This document shows, one piece after another, positions 17,777 to 26,069 of a stretch of DNA of 64,000 nt. Source of the stretch: Fertoeibacter niger (GTDB taxonomy: Bacteria; Pseudomonadota; Alphaproteobacteria; Rhodobacterales; Rhodobacteraceae); assembly GCF_009380135.2 (NCBI RefSeq), contig NZ_WHUT02000011.1:62001-126000 (forward strand), read 5' to 3'. Every line of letters starts with the position of its first letter. Positions within the stretch are counted from its first letter, which is position 1. The notes beneath the pieces were generated by a model that was not told where the DNA came from, did no database searches, and saw only the letters and a list, made by a program, of their open reading frames with translations. The translations under genes and the position numbers were made by a program.

Positions 17777-18698
17777 CCGGATCGGGCTTGGCCCGCAGCG
17801 CCAGCGGCAAGGGCACGGCCACAAGCCGGTCGTCCTTGCCGGTATGCGCCGCATAGGCCCGCCGGATCAGCGCCGCCATCGCCGCCACCGATGGCCCATG
17901 CGCGGGTTGCGCCACATAAAGCCCCACCTTCAATTGCCCCAGTTCGGGCAGGGCGCCGCCATGGGCCACCCTTTCCACATGCGGCGGCTCTGACCCCGCC
18001 AGCACGGTATGCACCGCCAGATCGGCGCTGAGGCCCGCCTCGATGGTGCGGGAATTGTCGCCCTCGATGGCCATGGTCCAGGGAATGCCCGCCCGGTCCA
18101 GCGCCGCCTGCACGCCTTGGCGGAACCCGCAGTTGTTCTCGAACGCCAACCGCAGGGGGCGGGTTTTCCAGGCCACGCCACCGGGCGCGCCCACCCAGAT
18201 CAGCGGCTGTTCGGCAATCACCTCGCCGCCCTGATCAAGCTCATCCTCGGTGGTCAGGATGATGTCGCATTCGCCGCGCGAAAACTGCGCCTTCAGCACC
18301 CGGGTAAAGGACGACAGCAGCGTGACCTTCACCTTGGGATAATCGCGCGCGAAGGTCTGCAACACATGCGGGATCACCGGATAGACAATGTCATGCGGCA
18401 CGCCCAGCACCACCTCGCCACCGTCATAGGCGTCATGGGTCATGCGGCCCAGCACCTCGTCATTCAGCGCCAGCATGCGCCGCGCATAGCCCAGCAACTG
18501 CTCACCCGCCACCGTCAGCGCGATCTTGCGCGCCGAACGGTCCAGCAATTCGACCCCCAGCATCCCTTCCAGCCGCTTGATCTGCATCGACACGGCCGAT
18601 TGCGTCAGATTCAGGAACCCCGCAGCACGGGTGACGCCACCCGCATCGGCAATCGCCACGAAAGAGCGCAGCGAGGTCAGGTCGAGGTTCCGGGCCAT
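17763..18698 (-). CDS. LysR-family transcriptional regulator
   Basis: 311 residues with the LysR winged-helix at about 4-63 (LTSLRSFVAIADAGGVTRAA, LTQSAVSMQIKRLE, LGVELLDRSARKIALTVAGE) and a periplasmic-binding-like effector domain starting around residue 90 (GGEVVLGVPHDIVYPVIPHV). The helix order and LNLTQSAVSMQIKRLE are canonical. It converges on the quinone oxidoreductase and is divergent from the DUF1127 gene across a 144-bp gap. LysR regulators commonly act on the divergent promoter, so the DUF1127 gene is the first target to test, but effector and regulon are unknown. Confidence 0.93.
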   Translation of the reverse strand: MARNLDLTSLRSFVAIADAGGVTRAAGFLNLTQSAVSMQIKRLEGMLGVELLDRSARKIALTVAGEQLLGYARRMLALNDEVLGRMTHDAYDGGEVVLGVPHDIVYPVIPHVLQTFARDYPKVKVTLLSSFTRVLKAQFSRGECDIILTTEDELDQGGEVIAEQPLIWVGAPGGVAWKTRPLRLAFENNCGFRQGVQAALDRAGIPWTMAIEGDNSRTIEAGLSADLAVHTVLAGSEPPHVERVAHGGALPELGQLKVGLYVAQPAHGPSVAAMAALIRRAYAAHTGKDDRLVAVPLPLALRAKPDPVTSY

Positions 18699-18842
18699 AT
18701 CACAATCCTTGATGTTTCACGTCAAAACCATTCATTTCTAAAATGTCACTGATTCGGGCATAAGGATCAAGTGATTTGATGGTGCCACCCCGCCGCATCG
18801 CGAAAACTGATGAAACCAGCTTCCATCCTGAAAGGACAAACC

Positions 18843-19073
18843 ATGTTCGCCTCGCTTCACACCGCATCGCTGACGCTCCGCAGCATGCCGAAGGGCGGCA
18901 CCCTTGCGCGCATCGCCGCCACGCTGCAGCTGGGGCTGATCGCCCGCCGCCAGCGCGCCCATCTGGGCCGGCTGGACGATCACGCGCTGGCCGATATCGG
19001 CCTGACGCGCGCCGATGCGCTGGCCGAGGCTGCCCGCCCGGTCTGGGATGTGCCCGCGTCTTGGCGCTGCTGA
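18843..19073 (+). CDS. DUF1127 small basic protein
   Basis: 76 residues. The C-terminal half is the DUF1127 motif: ARRQRAHLGRLDDHALADIG, then LTRADALAEAARPVWDVP. DUF1127 proteins are small, Arg-rich, often stress-induced; a Rhodobacter sphaeroides member (CcaF1) has been shown to bind RNA. The start at 18843 has AAGGA 7 nt upstream; an in-frame ATG at 18810 without a clear site is an alternative. Located between a divergent LysR gene and the Bax-inhibitor gene 153 bp downstream. A second, more diverged member is at 26758-27009. Binding target unknown. Confidence 0.85.
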   Translation: MFASLHTASLTLRSMPKGGTLARIAATLQLGLIARRQRAHLGRLDDHALADIGLTRADALAEAARPVWDVPASWRC

Positions 19074-19137
19074 GGGCGGAACCGGCGCAACGCGCGCATC
19101 TGCCGCGTGTATTTTGCGACGCCGCATGACGGAAATC

Positions 19138-19166
19138 CTTGAAACCCCGGTCAGACTTCCCAATAT
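19138..19166 (+). promoter_or_regulatory. Candidate heat-shock (RpoH-type) promoter
   Basis: CTTGAAA (19138-19144), 14 bp, then CCCAATAT (19159-19166). This matches the sigma-32 consensus CTTGAAA-N13-15-CCCCATNT at all seven -35 bases and seven of eight -10 positions. Transcription would start near 19173, placing the 19178-19199 hairpin at the very 5' end of the Bax-inhibitor mRNA. The match is seen; activity is inference. Confidence 0.55.
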
Positions 19167-19177
19167 TGATGCCAAGT

Positions 19178-19199
19178 GAAGATCCCTCCGGGGGTCTTC
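19178..19199 (+). other. 5'-leader hairpin of the Bax-inhibitor gene
   Basis: GAAGATCCC-TCCG-GGGGTCTTC forms a 9-bp stem (one G-T pair) with a TCCG loop. It is followed by CCCC, not T residues, so it is not a normal intrinsic terminator for the upstream DUF1127 gene. It ends 27 nt before the start codon. Possible roles are 5' end mRNA protection or a temperature-sensitive structure, though it does not cover the ribosome site. Confidence 0.5.
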
Positions 19200-19226
19200 C
19201 CCCGCAACAGTAATCGGAGGCTTCAC

Positions 19227-19964
19227 ATGGCTGACTACCAGACGATCCGCACGGTCGGCGCTGGCGCCCGCACCGCAGCGATAGACGAAGGGCTGCGCGC
19301 CCATATGAACAAGGTCTACGGCCTGATGTCCGTGGGCATGCTGCTGACCGGCGGCGTGGCCTGGGGCGTCGGCACGACCGACATTCTGATGCAGGCGCTG
19401 CGCAGCCCCGAAGGCGGCATGACCATTCTGGGCTGGGCCGTGATGTTTGCCCCGCTGGTCATGGTCTTTGCCTTCGGCGCAATGATCAACCGCCTGTCGG
19501 TAGCCGCAGCGCAGCTGTTCTTCTATGCCTATGCCGCCGTGATGGGCCTGTCGCTGGCCTGGATCTTCCAGGTGTTCACCGGCGTGTCGATCGCGCAGAC
19601 CTTCCTTGTCACCTCGATCGCCTTTGCCGGCCTGTCGCTCTATGGCTATACCACCAAAAAGGATCTGTCGGGCTTCGGCACGTTCCTGATGATGGGCGTG
19701 ATCGGCCTGATCGTGGCCTCGGTGGTCAACATTTTCCTCGCCTCCTCGGCGCTGATGTTCGCCATCTCGGTGCTGGGTGTGCTGATCTTTGCCGGTCTGA
19801 CCGCCTATGACACGCAGAACATCAAGAACACCTATCTGCAGCATGCGCAGATGGGCGACCAGGAATGGTTGGGCAAGGCCGCCATCATGGGCGCGCTGCA
19901 ACTCTACCTCGACTTCATCAACCTGTTCATGTTCCTGCTGCAATTCATGGGCAACCGCGAGTAA
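19227..19964 (+). CDS. Bax inhibitor-1/YccA family membrane protein
   Basis: Seven-helix inner-membrane protein, 245 residues, of the BI-1 family (YccA/YbhL type). Bacterial members interact with the FtsH protease or act as calcium leak-like channels. The sequence shows successive hydrophobic segments (VYGLMSVGMLLTGGVAWGV, MTILGWAVMFAPLVMVFAFG, LFFYAYAAVMGLSLAWIFQV) and the signature FAGLTAYDTQNIKNTYLQ followed by ALQLYLDFINLFMFLLQ. Start at 19227 follows GGAGG with correct spacing. It is monocistronic: an RpoH-like promoter upstream and a strong terminator at 19991-20017 bound it. The promoter suggests heat or envelope-proteolysis stress induction. Confidence 0.93.
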   Translation: MADYQTIRTVGAGARTAAIDEGLRAHMNKVYGLMSVGMLLTGGVAWGVGTTDILMQALRSPEGGMTILGWAVMFAPLVMVFAFGAMINRLSVAAAQLFFYAYAAVMGLSLAWIFQVFTGVSIAQTFLVTSIAFAGLSLYGYTTKKDLSGFGTFLMMGVIGLIVASVVNIFLASSALMFAISVLGVLIFAGLTAYDTQNIKNTYLQHAQMGDQEWLGKAAIMGALQLYLDFINLFMFLLQFMGNRE

Positions 19965-19990
19965 CCGCAGGTCGGTCAGTTGAACCCGAG

Positions 19991-20017
19991 GGGCCGGTGG
20001 AAACACCGGCCCTTTTT
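19991..20017 (+). terminator. Rho-independent terminator after the Bax-inhibitor gene
   Basis: GGGCCGGTG-GAAA-CACCGGCCC (19991-20012), a perfect 9-bp stem with a GAAA tetraloop, followed directly by TTTTT. It starts 27 nt after the stop codon. The opposite strand has no T-run after the stem, so it acts on plus-strand transcripts only. Confidence 0.93.
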
Positions 20018-20027
20018 CATTGGCAGG

Positions 20028-20570
20028 TCAGCCCTGATCGTGTTGGCGCGTGGTTTGGTCCGGCAGCCTGGCCAGAAACGCCCGCACATCGGCCAGTGAC
20101 CGCAGATGCACCACCCGCAGCTCGGGCGGGGCGCCCTGCACCAGCCGAGCGATGCGCGCCCGCGACGAATGCCGCGTGGCCCAGATGAAGCGCCAGAACC
20201 CCGGCAGGTTACGCAGACGCTCGGGGCAGGCGGAGGGCAGGTCGGGGCGGCTTTTGCCCAGGCCCGTCAGCGTGCGCCGCGTGACGCGCCACAGCCGCAG
20301 CGCCACCGGCACATCGACCCAGATCAGCAGATCGGCCCGCGCCACGCGGTTGGCATAGCTGCGTGAATGGCCGCCCTCGAATATCCATTCCTCCCGCGCC
20401 TCGACCTCGGCACAAAGGCGGTCTTTCTGCGCCGCTGTCCGCTCCACCCAGCCGGGTTGCCAATGGATATGATCCATATGCACCACCGGCAGCCCCGTGC
20501 GTGCGCCCAGCGCCCGCGCCAGCGTGCTTTTGCCCGACCCGGGCTGCCCCACGATCATCACCCGCCGCAT
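20028..20570 (-). CDS. P-loop NTPase, topology-modulation/adenylate-kinase-like protein
   Basis: 180-residue P-loop protein. Walker A is VGQPGSGKSTLARALGARTG at residues 7-15 and onward, followed by LPVVHMDHIHWQPGW, a motif shared by a group annotated as FlaR-like or DNA topology modulation proteins and distant adenylate kinases. FEGGHSRSYANRVARADLLIWVD gives the Walker-B-like strand, and the Arg-rich lid region (RLWRVTRRTLTGLGKSR) follows. Probably a small-molecule kinase whose substrate is not known. It is preceded on the same strand by the GNAT gene with 9 bp between them, suggesting one transcript. Confidence 0.8.
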   Translation of the reverse strand: MRRVMIVGQPGSGKSTLARALGARTGLPVVHMDHIHWQPGWVERTAAQKDRLCAEVEAREEWIFEGGHSRSYANRVARADLLIWVDVPVALRLWRVTRRTLTGLGKSRPDLPSACPERLRNLPGFWRFIWATRHSSRARIARLVQGAPPELRVVHLRSLADVRAFLARLPDQTTRQHDQG

Positions 20571-20579
20571 CGCCCCGCC

Positions 20580-21083
20580 CTACAGATTGCATTCCATCCT
20601 GACCGCGGGAAAGCCGATGCCCGGGCGCAGCGGCACTTCAACCGGCCCCAGCACGCGAAACCCCAGTGCGGCATAGAACGGCACGGCGGTGCGGGTGGAC
20701 AGGCAATCCAGCCGCCGCATGCCCGCCGCCCGGGCCTGATCCAGCACCCGCGCCATCAGCCCGCGCCCGATGCCCTGCCGCACCTGTTCCGCATCCGTCA
20801 CCACATGGCGCACATGGCCCAGCTGCGGCACAGCCGCGCCGCCCCCCGGCGCATCGGGCGTCCAGCCCCCGGCACCCACCACGGCACCGCCCAGCAACGC
20901 CAGCCAATAGCTGCCCGAAACCACCAGTTCAGGCCGCGCGCGCGAAATCAGCGGCAGCGCCGTGACCAGCACCGAAGCCGGGTAATCAGCCTTCAGCAAG
21001 CGCGGATAGCTGCGCGCCAGCAGCGCATCCACCGCCGCCAGATCGCCGCGCCCCGCCACACGGAATGTCACGGCATCCATCAC
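20580..21083 (-). CDS. GNAT-family N-acetyltransferase
   Basis: 167 residues. Acetyl-CoA-binding motif A is visible as HVRHVVTDAEQVRQGIGRGL followed by MARVLDQARAAGMRRLDCLS; the C-terminal TAVPFYAALGFRVLGPVEV is the usual motif B. The substrate is unknown. Two adjacent ATG codons (21083 and 21080) can start it. Lies 9 bp upstream of the P-loop kinase gene; likely co-transcribed. Downstream of the rpmG terminator, so independent of L33. Confidence 0.87.
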   Translation of the reverse strand: MMDAVTFRVAGRGDLAAVDALLARSYPRLLKADYPASVLVTALPLISRARPELVVSGSYWLALLGGAVVGAGGWTPDAPGGGAAVPQLGHVRHVVTDAEQVRQGIGRGLMARVLDQARAAGMRRLDCLSTRTAVPFYAALGFRVLGPVEVPLRPGIGFPAVRMECNL

Positions 21084-21104
21084 CAGCCCACCCCCCCGGA
21101 AATG

Positions 21105-21130
21105 AAAAAGCCGCGCCCAGACGGCGCGGC
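21105..21130 (-). terminator. Rho-independent terminator of rpmG
   Basis: On the minus strand: GCCGCGCC-GTCTG-GGCGCGGC followed by TTTTT. A perfect 8-bp GC stem, 26 nt past the L33 stop codon. It overlaps the first codons' upstream region of the GNAT gene, so that gene must be initiated inside or after it. Confidence 0.9.
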
Positions 21131-21156
21131 CATGTCACACAACGGATCGGCAGATC

Positions 21157-21324
21157 TTACTTGATCTTGCCTTCCTTGTATTCCACATGCTCGCGCTTCA
21201 CGGGGTCGTATTTCTTGACCACCATCTTGTCGGTCATGGTGCGGGCATTCTTCTTGGTCACATAGAAGTGCCCGGTGCCCGCCGTCGAGTTCAGACGGAT
21301 CTTGATCGTCGCCGGTTTCGCCAT
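21157..21324 (-). CDS. rpmG: 50S ribosomal protein L33
   Basis: 55 residues: [20 protein letters not shown], then [20 protein letters not shown] and a lysine-rich end. This is the cysteine-free alphaproteobacterial form of L33, which lacks the CxxC zinc pair and so needs no zinc. It is a single gene with its own terminator at 21105-21130. Longer open frame upstream to 21693 runs into the RNase P RNA gene and is not coding. Confidence 0.97.
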   Translation of the reverse strand: MAKPATIKIRLNSTAGTGHFYVTKKNARTMTDKMVVKKYDPVKREHVEYKEGKIK

Positions 21325-21512
21325 AGTCGTCGTCTCCTTCAGCCCGGCACGCCACGCGGCTCCGGTGAAATCATGAAGCCCGCCTTTTACCCGGCAAGAG
21401 GCCAGAGTCAACAGCCAAACGCCCCTGCCGCGCCCGAAAATCCAGCGTGGCGCGCAGATCGGCCCCGCAGGCATCGCAGGCCTTGCCCCATCGCACCTGC
21501 TGCATTCTTGCT

Positions 21513-21552
21513 GGCCCAAATATCCTCCCCGAAGGGCTCCCCGGCCTCCGCC
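21513..21552 (+). repeat. Interspersed G-rich hairpin element, copy B (degenerate)
   Basis: GGCCCAAATATCCTCCCCGA then AGGGCTCCCCGGCCTCCGCC. It shares the AAATATCC head and the CGGCCTCCGCC tail with copy C at 27931-27982 but has lost the perfect central stem. It lies between rpmG and the RNase P RNA 3' end; the rest of the 248-bp gap 21325-21572 holds nothing recognised. Confidence 0.5.
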
Positions 21553-21572
21553 TTCACGGACGGAAGTGGGAA

Positions 21573-21998
21573 ATGTGCGGATGGCCTGTAAGCCGGATTT
21601 TGTCCAAGGGTTGCCCCTCTGGATGACCATTCCTCTGCCCGCGCGATTGCCCGCGCGATCTAGCTGCCAACCCGGGCCTCTGGGCTGAAGCATCCCTGCG
21701 GCGGTATCCCCCGGCTAGCGCCGTCGGACCAGACCCGCGCGAGGCCCCTATTCGGCATTGCTCCGGGTGGGGCTTGCCTTGCCGTCCCGGTTGCCCGGTC
21801 CGCGGTGGGCTCTTACCCCGCCGTTTCACCATCACCCCGATGTGCCAAAGGCGAACCTTCGCACCTCTCGGGGCAGACTCTTCTCTGTGGCGCTTTCCCT
21901 CGGGTTGCCCCGGCCGGGCGTTACCCGGCACCCTTGCCTCATGGAGTCCGGACTTTCCTCGCATCTTGCGACACGCGGTCATCCAGCCATCCGCACGA
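21573..21998 (-). ncRNA. rnpB: RNase P RNA, bacterial type A
   Basis: Catalytic RNA of RNase P, which matures tRNA 5' ends; about 425 nt. On the minus strand it begins GTGCGGATGGCTGGATGACC near 21996, has the conserved GAGGAAAGTCCGGACTCC (CR I) about 40 nt later, and ends with ACAAAATCCGGCTTACAGGC (CR V, ACAnAAnnnGGCTTA) and CATCCGCAC. The terminal GTGCGGATGGC pairs with GGCCATCCGCAC to close helix P1, which sets both ends to within a few bases. It sits between rpmG and the amidase gene. Long open frames across it on both strands are spurious. Confidence 0.95.
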
Positions 21999-22006
21999 GG
22001 GGGCGC

Positions 22007-22636
22007 TTACGCCCCTGCCCCGGCCCCGTCAATCGCAAAGCGTTGCGCCAGATCGGCGGCCATCGCGGCATCCACCCCGTCCAGCGGCCCGCGCGCCCAG
22101 GGGCGAAACCGCAGGCGGAAGGCCGACAGCAGCACGGCACCCTCTGCCGCAGGATAGCCGAAGCGGCGGGCATTGGCGGCAAAATCACCTGGCCTGCCCG
22201 CATCAGCCGCCCGCGGCCAGACCGCCAGCCCGGCCAGCGCCAGCCTGCGCCAGTCAAAACGCGGGCCAGGGTCGGTCTTTCGGGCAGGGGCCATGTCGGA
22301 ATGGGCAATGACGCCCTGCGGCGGAATGGCCCGGCGCGCCATCACATCGGCCAACAATCGCTCCAGCGCCGCCATCTGCGGCGCGGCAAAGGGTTGCCGC
22401 CCGTTGTTCGCCAGTTCGATCCCGATGGAGCGTGAGTTCACATCGCCCTGCCCGCCCCATTCGCCCGCCCCGGCATGCCAGGCGCGCAGGTCTTCGGGCA
22501 CCAGCGCCAGCACCTCGCCATGCTCGGCAATCAGGTAGTGCGCCGACACTTCGGCCGCAGGGTCGCACAGCCGTTCGCGCGCCGCGTCAAAGCTGGCCAT
22601 CGCGGTGTAGTGGATCACGATGAGAGAGGGCCGCAA
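22007..22636 (-). CDS. N-acetylmuramoyl-L-alanine amidase (AmiD/PGRP fold)
   Basis: Zinc amidase that cleaves the peptide from muropeptides or anhydro-muropeptides; 209 residues. Zinc ligands are His9 in VIHYTAMAS, a central region SRSIGIELANNG, and His/Asp in GVIAHSDMAPARKTDPGPRF, the normal Amidase_2 set. Because the first ligand is so close to the N-terminus, the start cannot be moved inward to the ATG near 22600. The only sensible start is TTG at 22636; the upstream ATG at 22641 is in another frame. No signal peptide is visible, so it may be a cytoplasmic (AmpD-like) or non-classically exported enzyme. Follows the lipoprotein gene by 50 bp. Confidence 0.87.
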   Translation of the reverse strand: MRPSLIVIHYTAMASFDAARERLCDPAAEVSAHYLIAEHGEVLALVPEDLRAWHAGAGEWGGQGDVNSRSIGIELANNGRQPFAAPQMAALERLLADVMARRAIPPQGVIAHSDMAPARKTDPGPRFDWRRLALAGLAVWPRAADAGRPGDFAANARRFGYPAAEGAVLLSAFRLRFRPWARGPLDGVDAAMAADLAQRFAIDGAGAGA

Positions 22637-22686
22637 CCCATCCCGGCGCGGCCCGCAGTTTGGCGATCTGGTCAGAGCGGCCCCTG

Positions 22687-23472
22687 TCAGTTCAGCGCCG
22701 TGCGGAACGGGCGCGGATCCCAGCCACAGGCATAGCCGTCACCATCCGGGTCCAGCCCCTTGCGGTCACGCTCCGGCCCGCCATTGGCCAGAAACGCCTC
22801 TTGCGCCAGATCGGGCGAGGCATAGCGCGCGCAGGCGGCACCGGGGTTTGTCATGCGCAGCGAGGAACGGCGATAGGTGGGCGTGCCCGGCGCATGGCTG
22901 GTGGACAGCGCGAATTGCACGATGTTCGGGGCCTCGCCGCCCTGCCGCTGCGGCACGGCGGTGGGTTGCACCACCTGATACTGCGCGCGGTTCTGCTCGA
23001 TCCGGGCGCGGTCGCTTTCGATGGTCTCGCGCGCGGCCACGGCGTTGAAATCATTCTCGTCGGAAATGCCGTTGCTGGCCCCGGCCACTTCGCCCGATTC
23101 CTGCCGGATGCCTGCCGGCGCATCGCCACGCGGGCGCACGCCGCTTTGCGGAGCCACCGGCTGCACAGCGACGGGGGCAACAGCGGCAGGCTGCACCGCC
23201 AGCGGCGGGGGGGAACCCGCCACAGCACCACCCTCGGCCGCCGTGATCGCCGCATCCAGCCGCTCGGTTGAAAACACCGGGTTGCCAGGCACGACGCTGC
23301 CCGCAGGCGGCAACGCCGCAGGAGAGGACGCGCGCGGGGCCATGCCCGCCAACTGCGCGTCACGTTCGCGGATATAGGTCGAATAATCCTGAAAGCCGAC
23401 GCCGCTGTCGGGCACCGCAGGCTGGCAGGCCGCAAGGCCAAGGGCTGCCAAGATGACGAAAGGCGCGCGCAT
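22687..23472 (-). CDS. Lipoprotein with C-terminal excalibur-type calcium-binding motif
   Basis: 261 residues. The signal peptide ends in the lipobox ALGLAACQ with Cys16 as the lipidation site. A long Pro/Ala/Val-rich linker occupies about residues 45-120 (PLAVQPAAVAPVAVQPVAPQ). The last 50 residues carry ACARYASPDLAQEAFLANGG and LDPDGDGYACGWDP, an excalibur-like DxDxDGxxC loop that binds calcium in characterised domains, with two cysteines placed for a disulphide. Probably tethered to the outer membrane and facing the periplasm. It is upstream of the amidase, so a cell-wall role is a reasonable guess. No closer function is known. Confidence 0.8.
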   Translation of the reverse strand: MRAPFVILAALGLAACQPAVPDSGVGFQDYSTYIRERDAQLAGMAPRASSPAALPPAGSVVPGNPVFSTERLDAAITAAEGGAVAGSPPPLAVQPAAVAPVAVQPVAPQSGVRPRGDAPAGIRQESGEVAGASNGISDENDFNAVAARETIESDRARIEQNRAQYQVVQPTAVPQRQGGEAPNIVQFALSTSHAPGTPTYRRSSLRMTNPGAACARYASPDLAQEAFLANGGPERDRKGLDPDGDGYACGWDPRPFRTALN

Positions 23473-23507
23473 GTCTCGAATCCCGTTTCAAGCTACAGTG
23501 GGGGCGC

Positions 23508-24986
23508 TTACCACCATTTCGCGGGCTTGGAAACAAAGCCCGCCGCGCGTTCCAGCACATAGGCGTGATTCAGGAGCCCCGCCTCATCCCAGGGCCGTCC
23601 GATCAGTTGCAGCCCCAGCGGCAGACCATCGGCATCCAGCCCCACCGGCACCGCGATGCCCGGCAGGCCCGCAAGGTTCACCGTCACGGTGAACACGTCG
23701 TTCAGATACATCTCCACCGGGCTGGCATTGGCCATCTCGCCCAGACCAAAGGCGGCTGACGGGGTGGCGGGCGTCAGGATCGCATCGACACCGGCGGCAA
23801 AGGCCTGCTCGAAATCGCGCTTGATCAGCGCCCGCACCTTGCGCGCACGGTTGTAATAGGCGTCATAGAACCCCGCTGACAGCACATAGGTGCCGATCAT
23901 CACGCGGCGCTGCACCTCGGCCCCGAACCCTTCGGCGCGGGTCTTTTCATACATTTCGGTGATGCCATCGCCCTGCGCCAGTTTCGCGCGGTGGCCATAG
24001 CGCACTCCGTCATACCGCGCGAGGTTGGATGACGCCTCGGCAGGCGCGATGACATAATAGGTGGGCAGCGCGTATTTGGTATGCGGCAGCGAGATGTCGA
24101 CGATTTCGGCCCCGGCATCCTTCAGCATGGCGCAGCCATCGGCCCACAGCTTGTCGATCGCGGCGGGCATGCCGTCCATCCGGTATTCGCGCGGGATGCC
24201 GATCTTCTTGCCACGGATGTCACCGGTCAGCGCCGCCTCGAAATCCGGCACGGCCAGATCGGCGGATGTGCTGTCTTTCGCGTCATGCCCGGCCATCGCG
24301 CCCAGCATGATTGCCGCATCGCGCACGGTCTTGGTCATCGGCCCCGCCTGATCAAGCGATGAGGCAAAGGCCACGATGCCCCAGCGGCTGACGCGGCCAT
24401 AGGTGGGCTTGATCCCCACGATGCCGGTGAAGGCCGCAGGCTGACGGATCGAGCCGCCGGTATCGGTGCCTGTCGCGGCAAGGCACAGGTCCGCCGCCAC
24501 CGCTGCCGCCGATCCGCCGGACGAGCCGCCGGGCGTCAGCTCGCGGTCATCCGATTTCCACGGGTTCACCGCCGGTCCATAGCACGAGGATTCGTTGCTG
24601 GACCCCATGGCGAATTCGTCCATGTTCAGCTTGCCCAGCATCACCGCGCCCGCATCGAACAGCTTGGCCGTGACGGTGGATTCGTATTCGGGCCGGAAGC
24701 CCCGCAGGATGTTTGACGCGGCCTGCGACGGCACGCCCTTTGTGCAGAACAGATCCTTGATGCCCAGCGGGATGCCGTTCAGATCCGGCGCATCCGCCCC
24801 CCGCCGCGCATCGGCGGCGCGGGCCTGATCCAGCGCAATCTCGGGCGTCTTGTGGACGAAGGCGTTCAGCCCGTCGCCCGCATCCATCGCGGTCAGGCAG
24901 GCCATGGTCAGATCGACCGCCGACAATTCACCCTTGCGCAGCGCGTCGCGGGCGGCGGCGATGGTCAGTGCGTTCGCTTCGGTCAT
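23508..24986 (-). CDS. gatA: Asp-tRNA(Asn)/Glu-tRNA(Gln) amidotransferase subunit A
   Basis: Amidase subunit of the GatCAB complex, which converts Glu-tRNA(Gln) (or Asp-tRNA(Asn)) to the amide form; 492 residues. The Ser-cisSer-Lys triad is evident: Lys77 in [10 protein letters not shown], Ser155 in [10 protein letters not shown] and Ser179 in [15 protein letters not shown]. The whole length aligns with the family with no gaps apparent. Translationally coupled to gatC: the gatC stop and gatA start overlap by 4 nt (24983-24986). gatB is not in the window, so the operon is only CA here, a common alphaproteobacterial arrangement. Confidence 0.96.
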   Translation of the reverse strand: MTEANALTIAAARDALRKGELSAVDLTMACLTAMDAGDGLNAFVHKTPEIALDQARAADARRGADAPDLNGIPLGIKDLFCTKGVPSQAASNILRGFRPEYESTVTAKLFDAGAVMLGKLNMDEFAMGSSNESSCYGPAVNPWKSDDRELTPGGSSGGSAAAVAADLCLAATGTDTGGSIRQPAAFTGIVGIKPTYGRVSRWGIVAFASSLDQAGPMTKTVRDAAIMLGAMAGHDAKDSTSADLAVPDFEAALTGDIRGKKIGIPREYRMDGMPAAIDKLWADGCAMLKDAGAEIVDISLPHTKYALPTYYVIAPAEASSNLARYDGVRYGHRAKLAQGDGITEMYEKTRAEGFGAEVQRRVMIGTYVLSAGFYDAYYNRARKVRALIKRDFEQAFAAGVDAILTPATPSAAFGLGEMANASPVEMYLNDVFTVTVNLAGLPGIAVPVGLDADGLPLGLQLIGRPWDEAGLLNHAYVLERAAGFVSKPAKWW

Positions 24987-25270
24987 TCCACCACCTTCGG
25001 CACGGCAAAGAACCCCTCACGCGCATCGGGCGCATTGGCCAGCACGGCGGCCTGGATGTTGCCATCGGTGACAACATCATTGCGGCGGGCCAGCCGCATC
25101 GGCGTGACCGAGGTCATCGGTTCCACCCCGGTCACATCCACCTCGTTCAACTGCTCCATGAAGCCGATGATGCCCGACAGATCCTGCGCCAAAGCGGCCA
25201 GATCGGTTTCCTCTACCCTGATGCGGGCGAGTTTGGCCACCTTGCGGGCGGTATCGGTATCGATGGGCAT
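24983..25270 (-). CDS. gatC: Asp-tRNA(Asn)/Glu-tRNA(Gln) amidotransferase subunit C
   Basis: Small stabilising subunit of GatCAB, 95 residues: [20 protein letters not shown], the helix [20 protein letters not shown] and [16 protein letters not shown], then the wrapping tail [17 protein letters not shown]. All are typical GatC features. First gene of the gatCA pair. The 87-bp gap to the ceramidase-like gene presumably holds the promoter. Confidence 0.95.
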   Translation of the reverse strand: MPIDTDTARKVAKLARIRVEETDLAALAQDLSGIIGFMEQLNEVDVTGVEPMTSVTPMRLARRNDVVTDGNIQAAVLANAPDAREGFFAVPKVVE

Positions 25271-25357
25271 GAAGACGCTCCGGTTTTGCTTGGCCCGGTT
25301 TAGCGGGGCATGGGGCGGCGTGCAAGGCGGGGGGTGGCCCTGCGGGCCGGGGCGGGG

Positions 25358-26014
25358 TCAGCCGCCCTGCCCCACTTCGGGCATCCGGTGTCGCCGGTAG
25401 ACCTCGATCATCCAGCCCAGCATAACCCCGTTCAACACATGCCACAGGAAATGCGTGCCAACAGGCAGCGCGTCACACCAAGGCCCGTCCAGCGTGCGCA
25501 GCGTCAGCGACACCATCAGCACCCCCGCCCCCAGCGCCAGCCCCCGCGCCGTGGCGGGTGCGCTGGCCCGCAGCAGCGCGGCATAGATGAGGATCAACAG
25601 CGGCACCGGCGCATAGCCCGCCGATGATCCGATACCCGGTATCAGCCCGAACAGCGGCACCAAGGCTGCGGAATAGGGGATGAACGCCACCACCGCCACC
25701 CCGGCCTGCCAGGGCTTCATCCCCAGCATGTCGCGGCTGGCGGCAAAGACATAAAGCAATATGAACCCCAGGATCGGCGTCACATCCAGAATGCCGGTCA
25801 GCCGGTTGGCATGGGTGTGAAACAGATATGACCCGACCCCGATCGCCGCCAGCACGACCACCATGGCGCGGCCCAGCGGCAGCCCGCGCACCCGGGGCCA
25901 CATGACAAGCGCCGCCAGCAGGAACGCCAGATTCGTCACCGCGTTCACCGGCTCGGCCCAATACGCCGGCCCCATCCGCTCGCAATAGCCATCGACCTGT
26001 TCGAACACCGCCAT
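25358..26014 (-). CDS. Ceramidase-family (CREST) membrane hydrolase
   Basis: 218-residue protein with about seven membrane helices (VTNLAFLLAALVMWPRV, MVVVLAAIGVGSYLFH, ILGFILLYVFAASRDML, etc.). The CREST zinc-hydrolase pattern is present: an early CER motif region (YCERMGPAYWAEPVNAVTNL), a His pair in GSYLFHTHAN, and the C-terminal GTHFLWHVLNGVMLG. This pattern matches alkaline ceramidase/PAQR relatives. The substrate in bacteria is uncertain (a lipid amide is expected). Start at 26014 (MAVFEQVDGY); longer frames overlap the divergent hydrolase. Divergent from the MBL hydrolase gene across 55 bp. Confidence 0.82.
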   Translation of the reverse strand: MAVFEQVDGYCERMGPAYWAEPVNAVTNLAFLLAALVMWPRVRGLPLGRAMVVVLAAIGVGSYLFHTHANRLTGILDVTPILGFILLYVFAASRDMLGMKPWQAGVAVVAFIPYSAALVPLFGLIPGIGSSAGYAPVPLLILIYAALLRASAPATARGLALGAGVLMVSLTLRTLDGPWCDALPVGTHFLWHVLNGVMLGWMIEVYRRHRMPEVGQGG

Positions 26015-26069
26015 TTCCTTTGCGCCGTTTTCGCCTAGAACCGACCTAGCACCACTCGGAGAACTTCCC

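Noticed and set aside
21157-21693. Extended L33 frame of 178 residues
   Set aside because: The upstream extension crosses a repeat element and RNase P RNA; L33 itself starts at the ATG at 21324.
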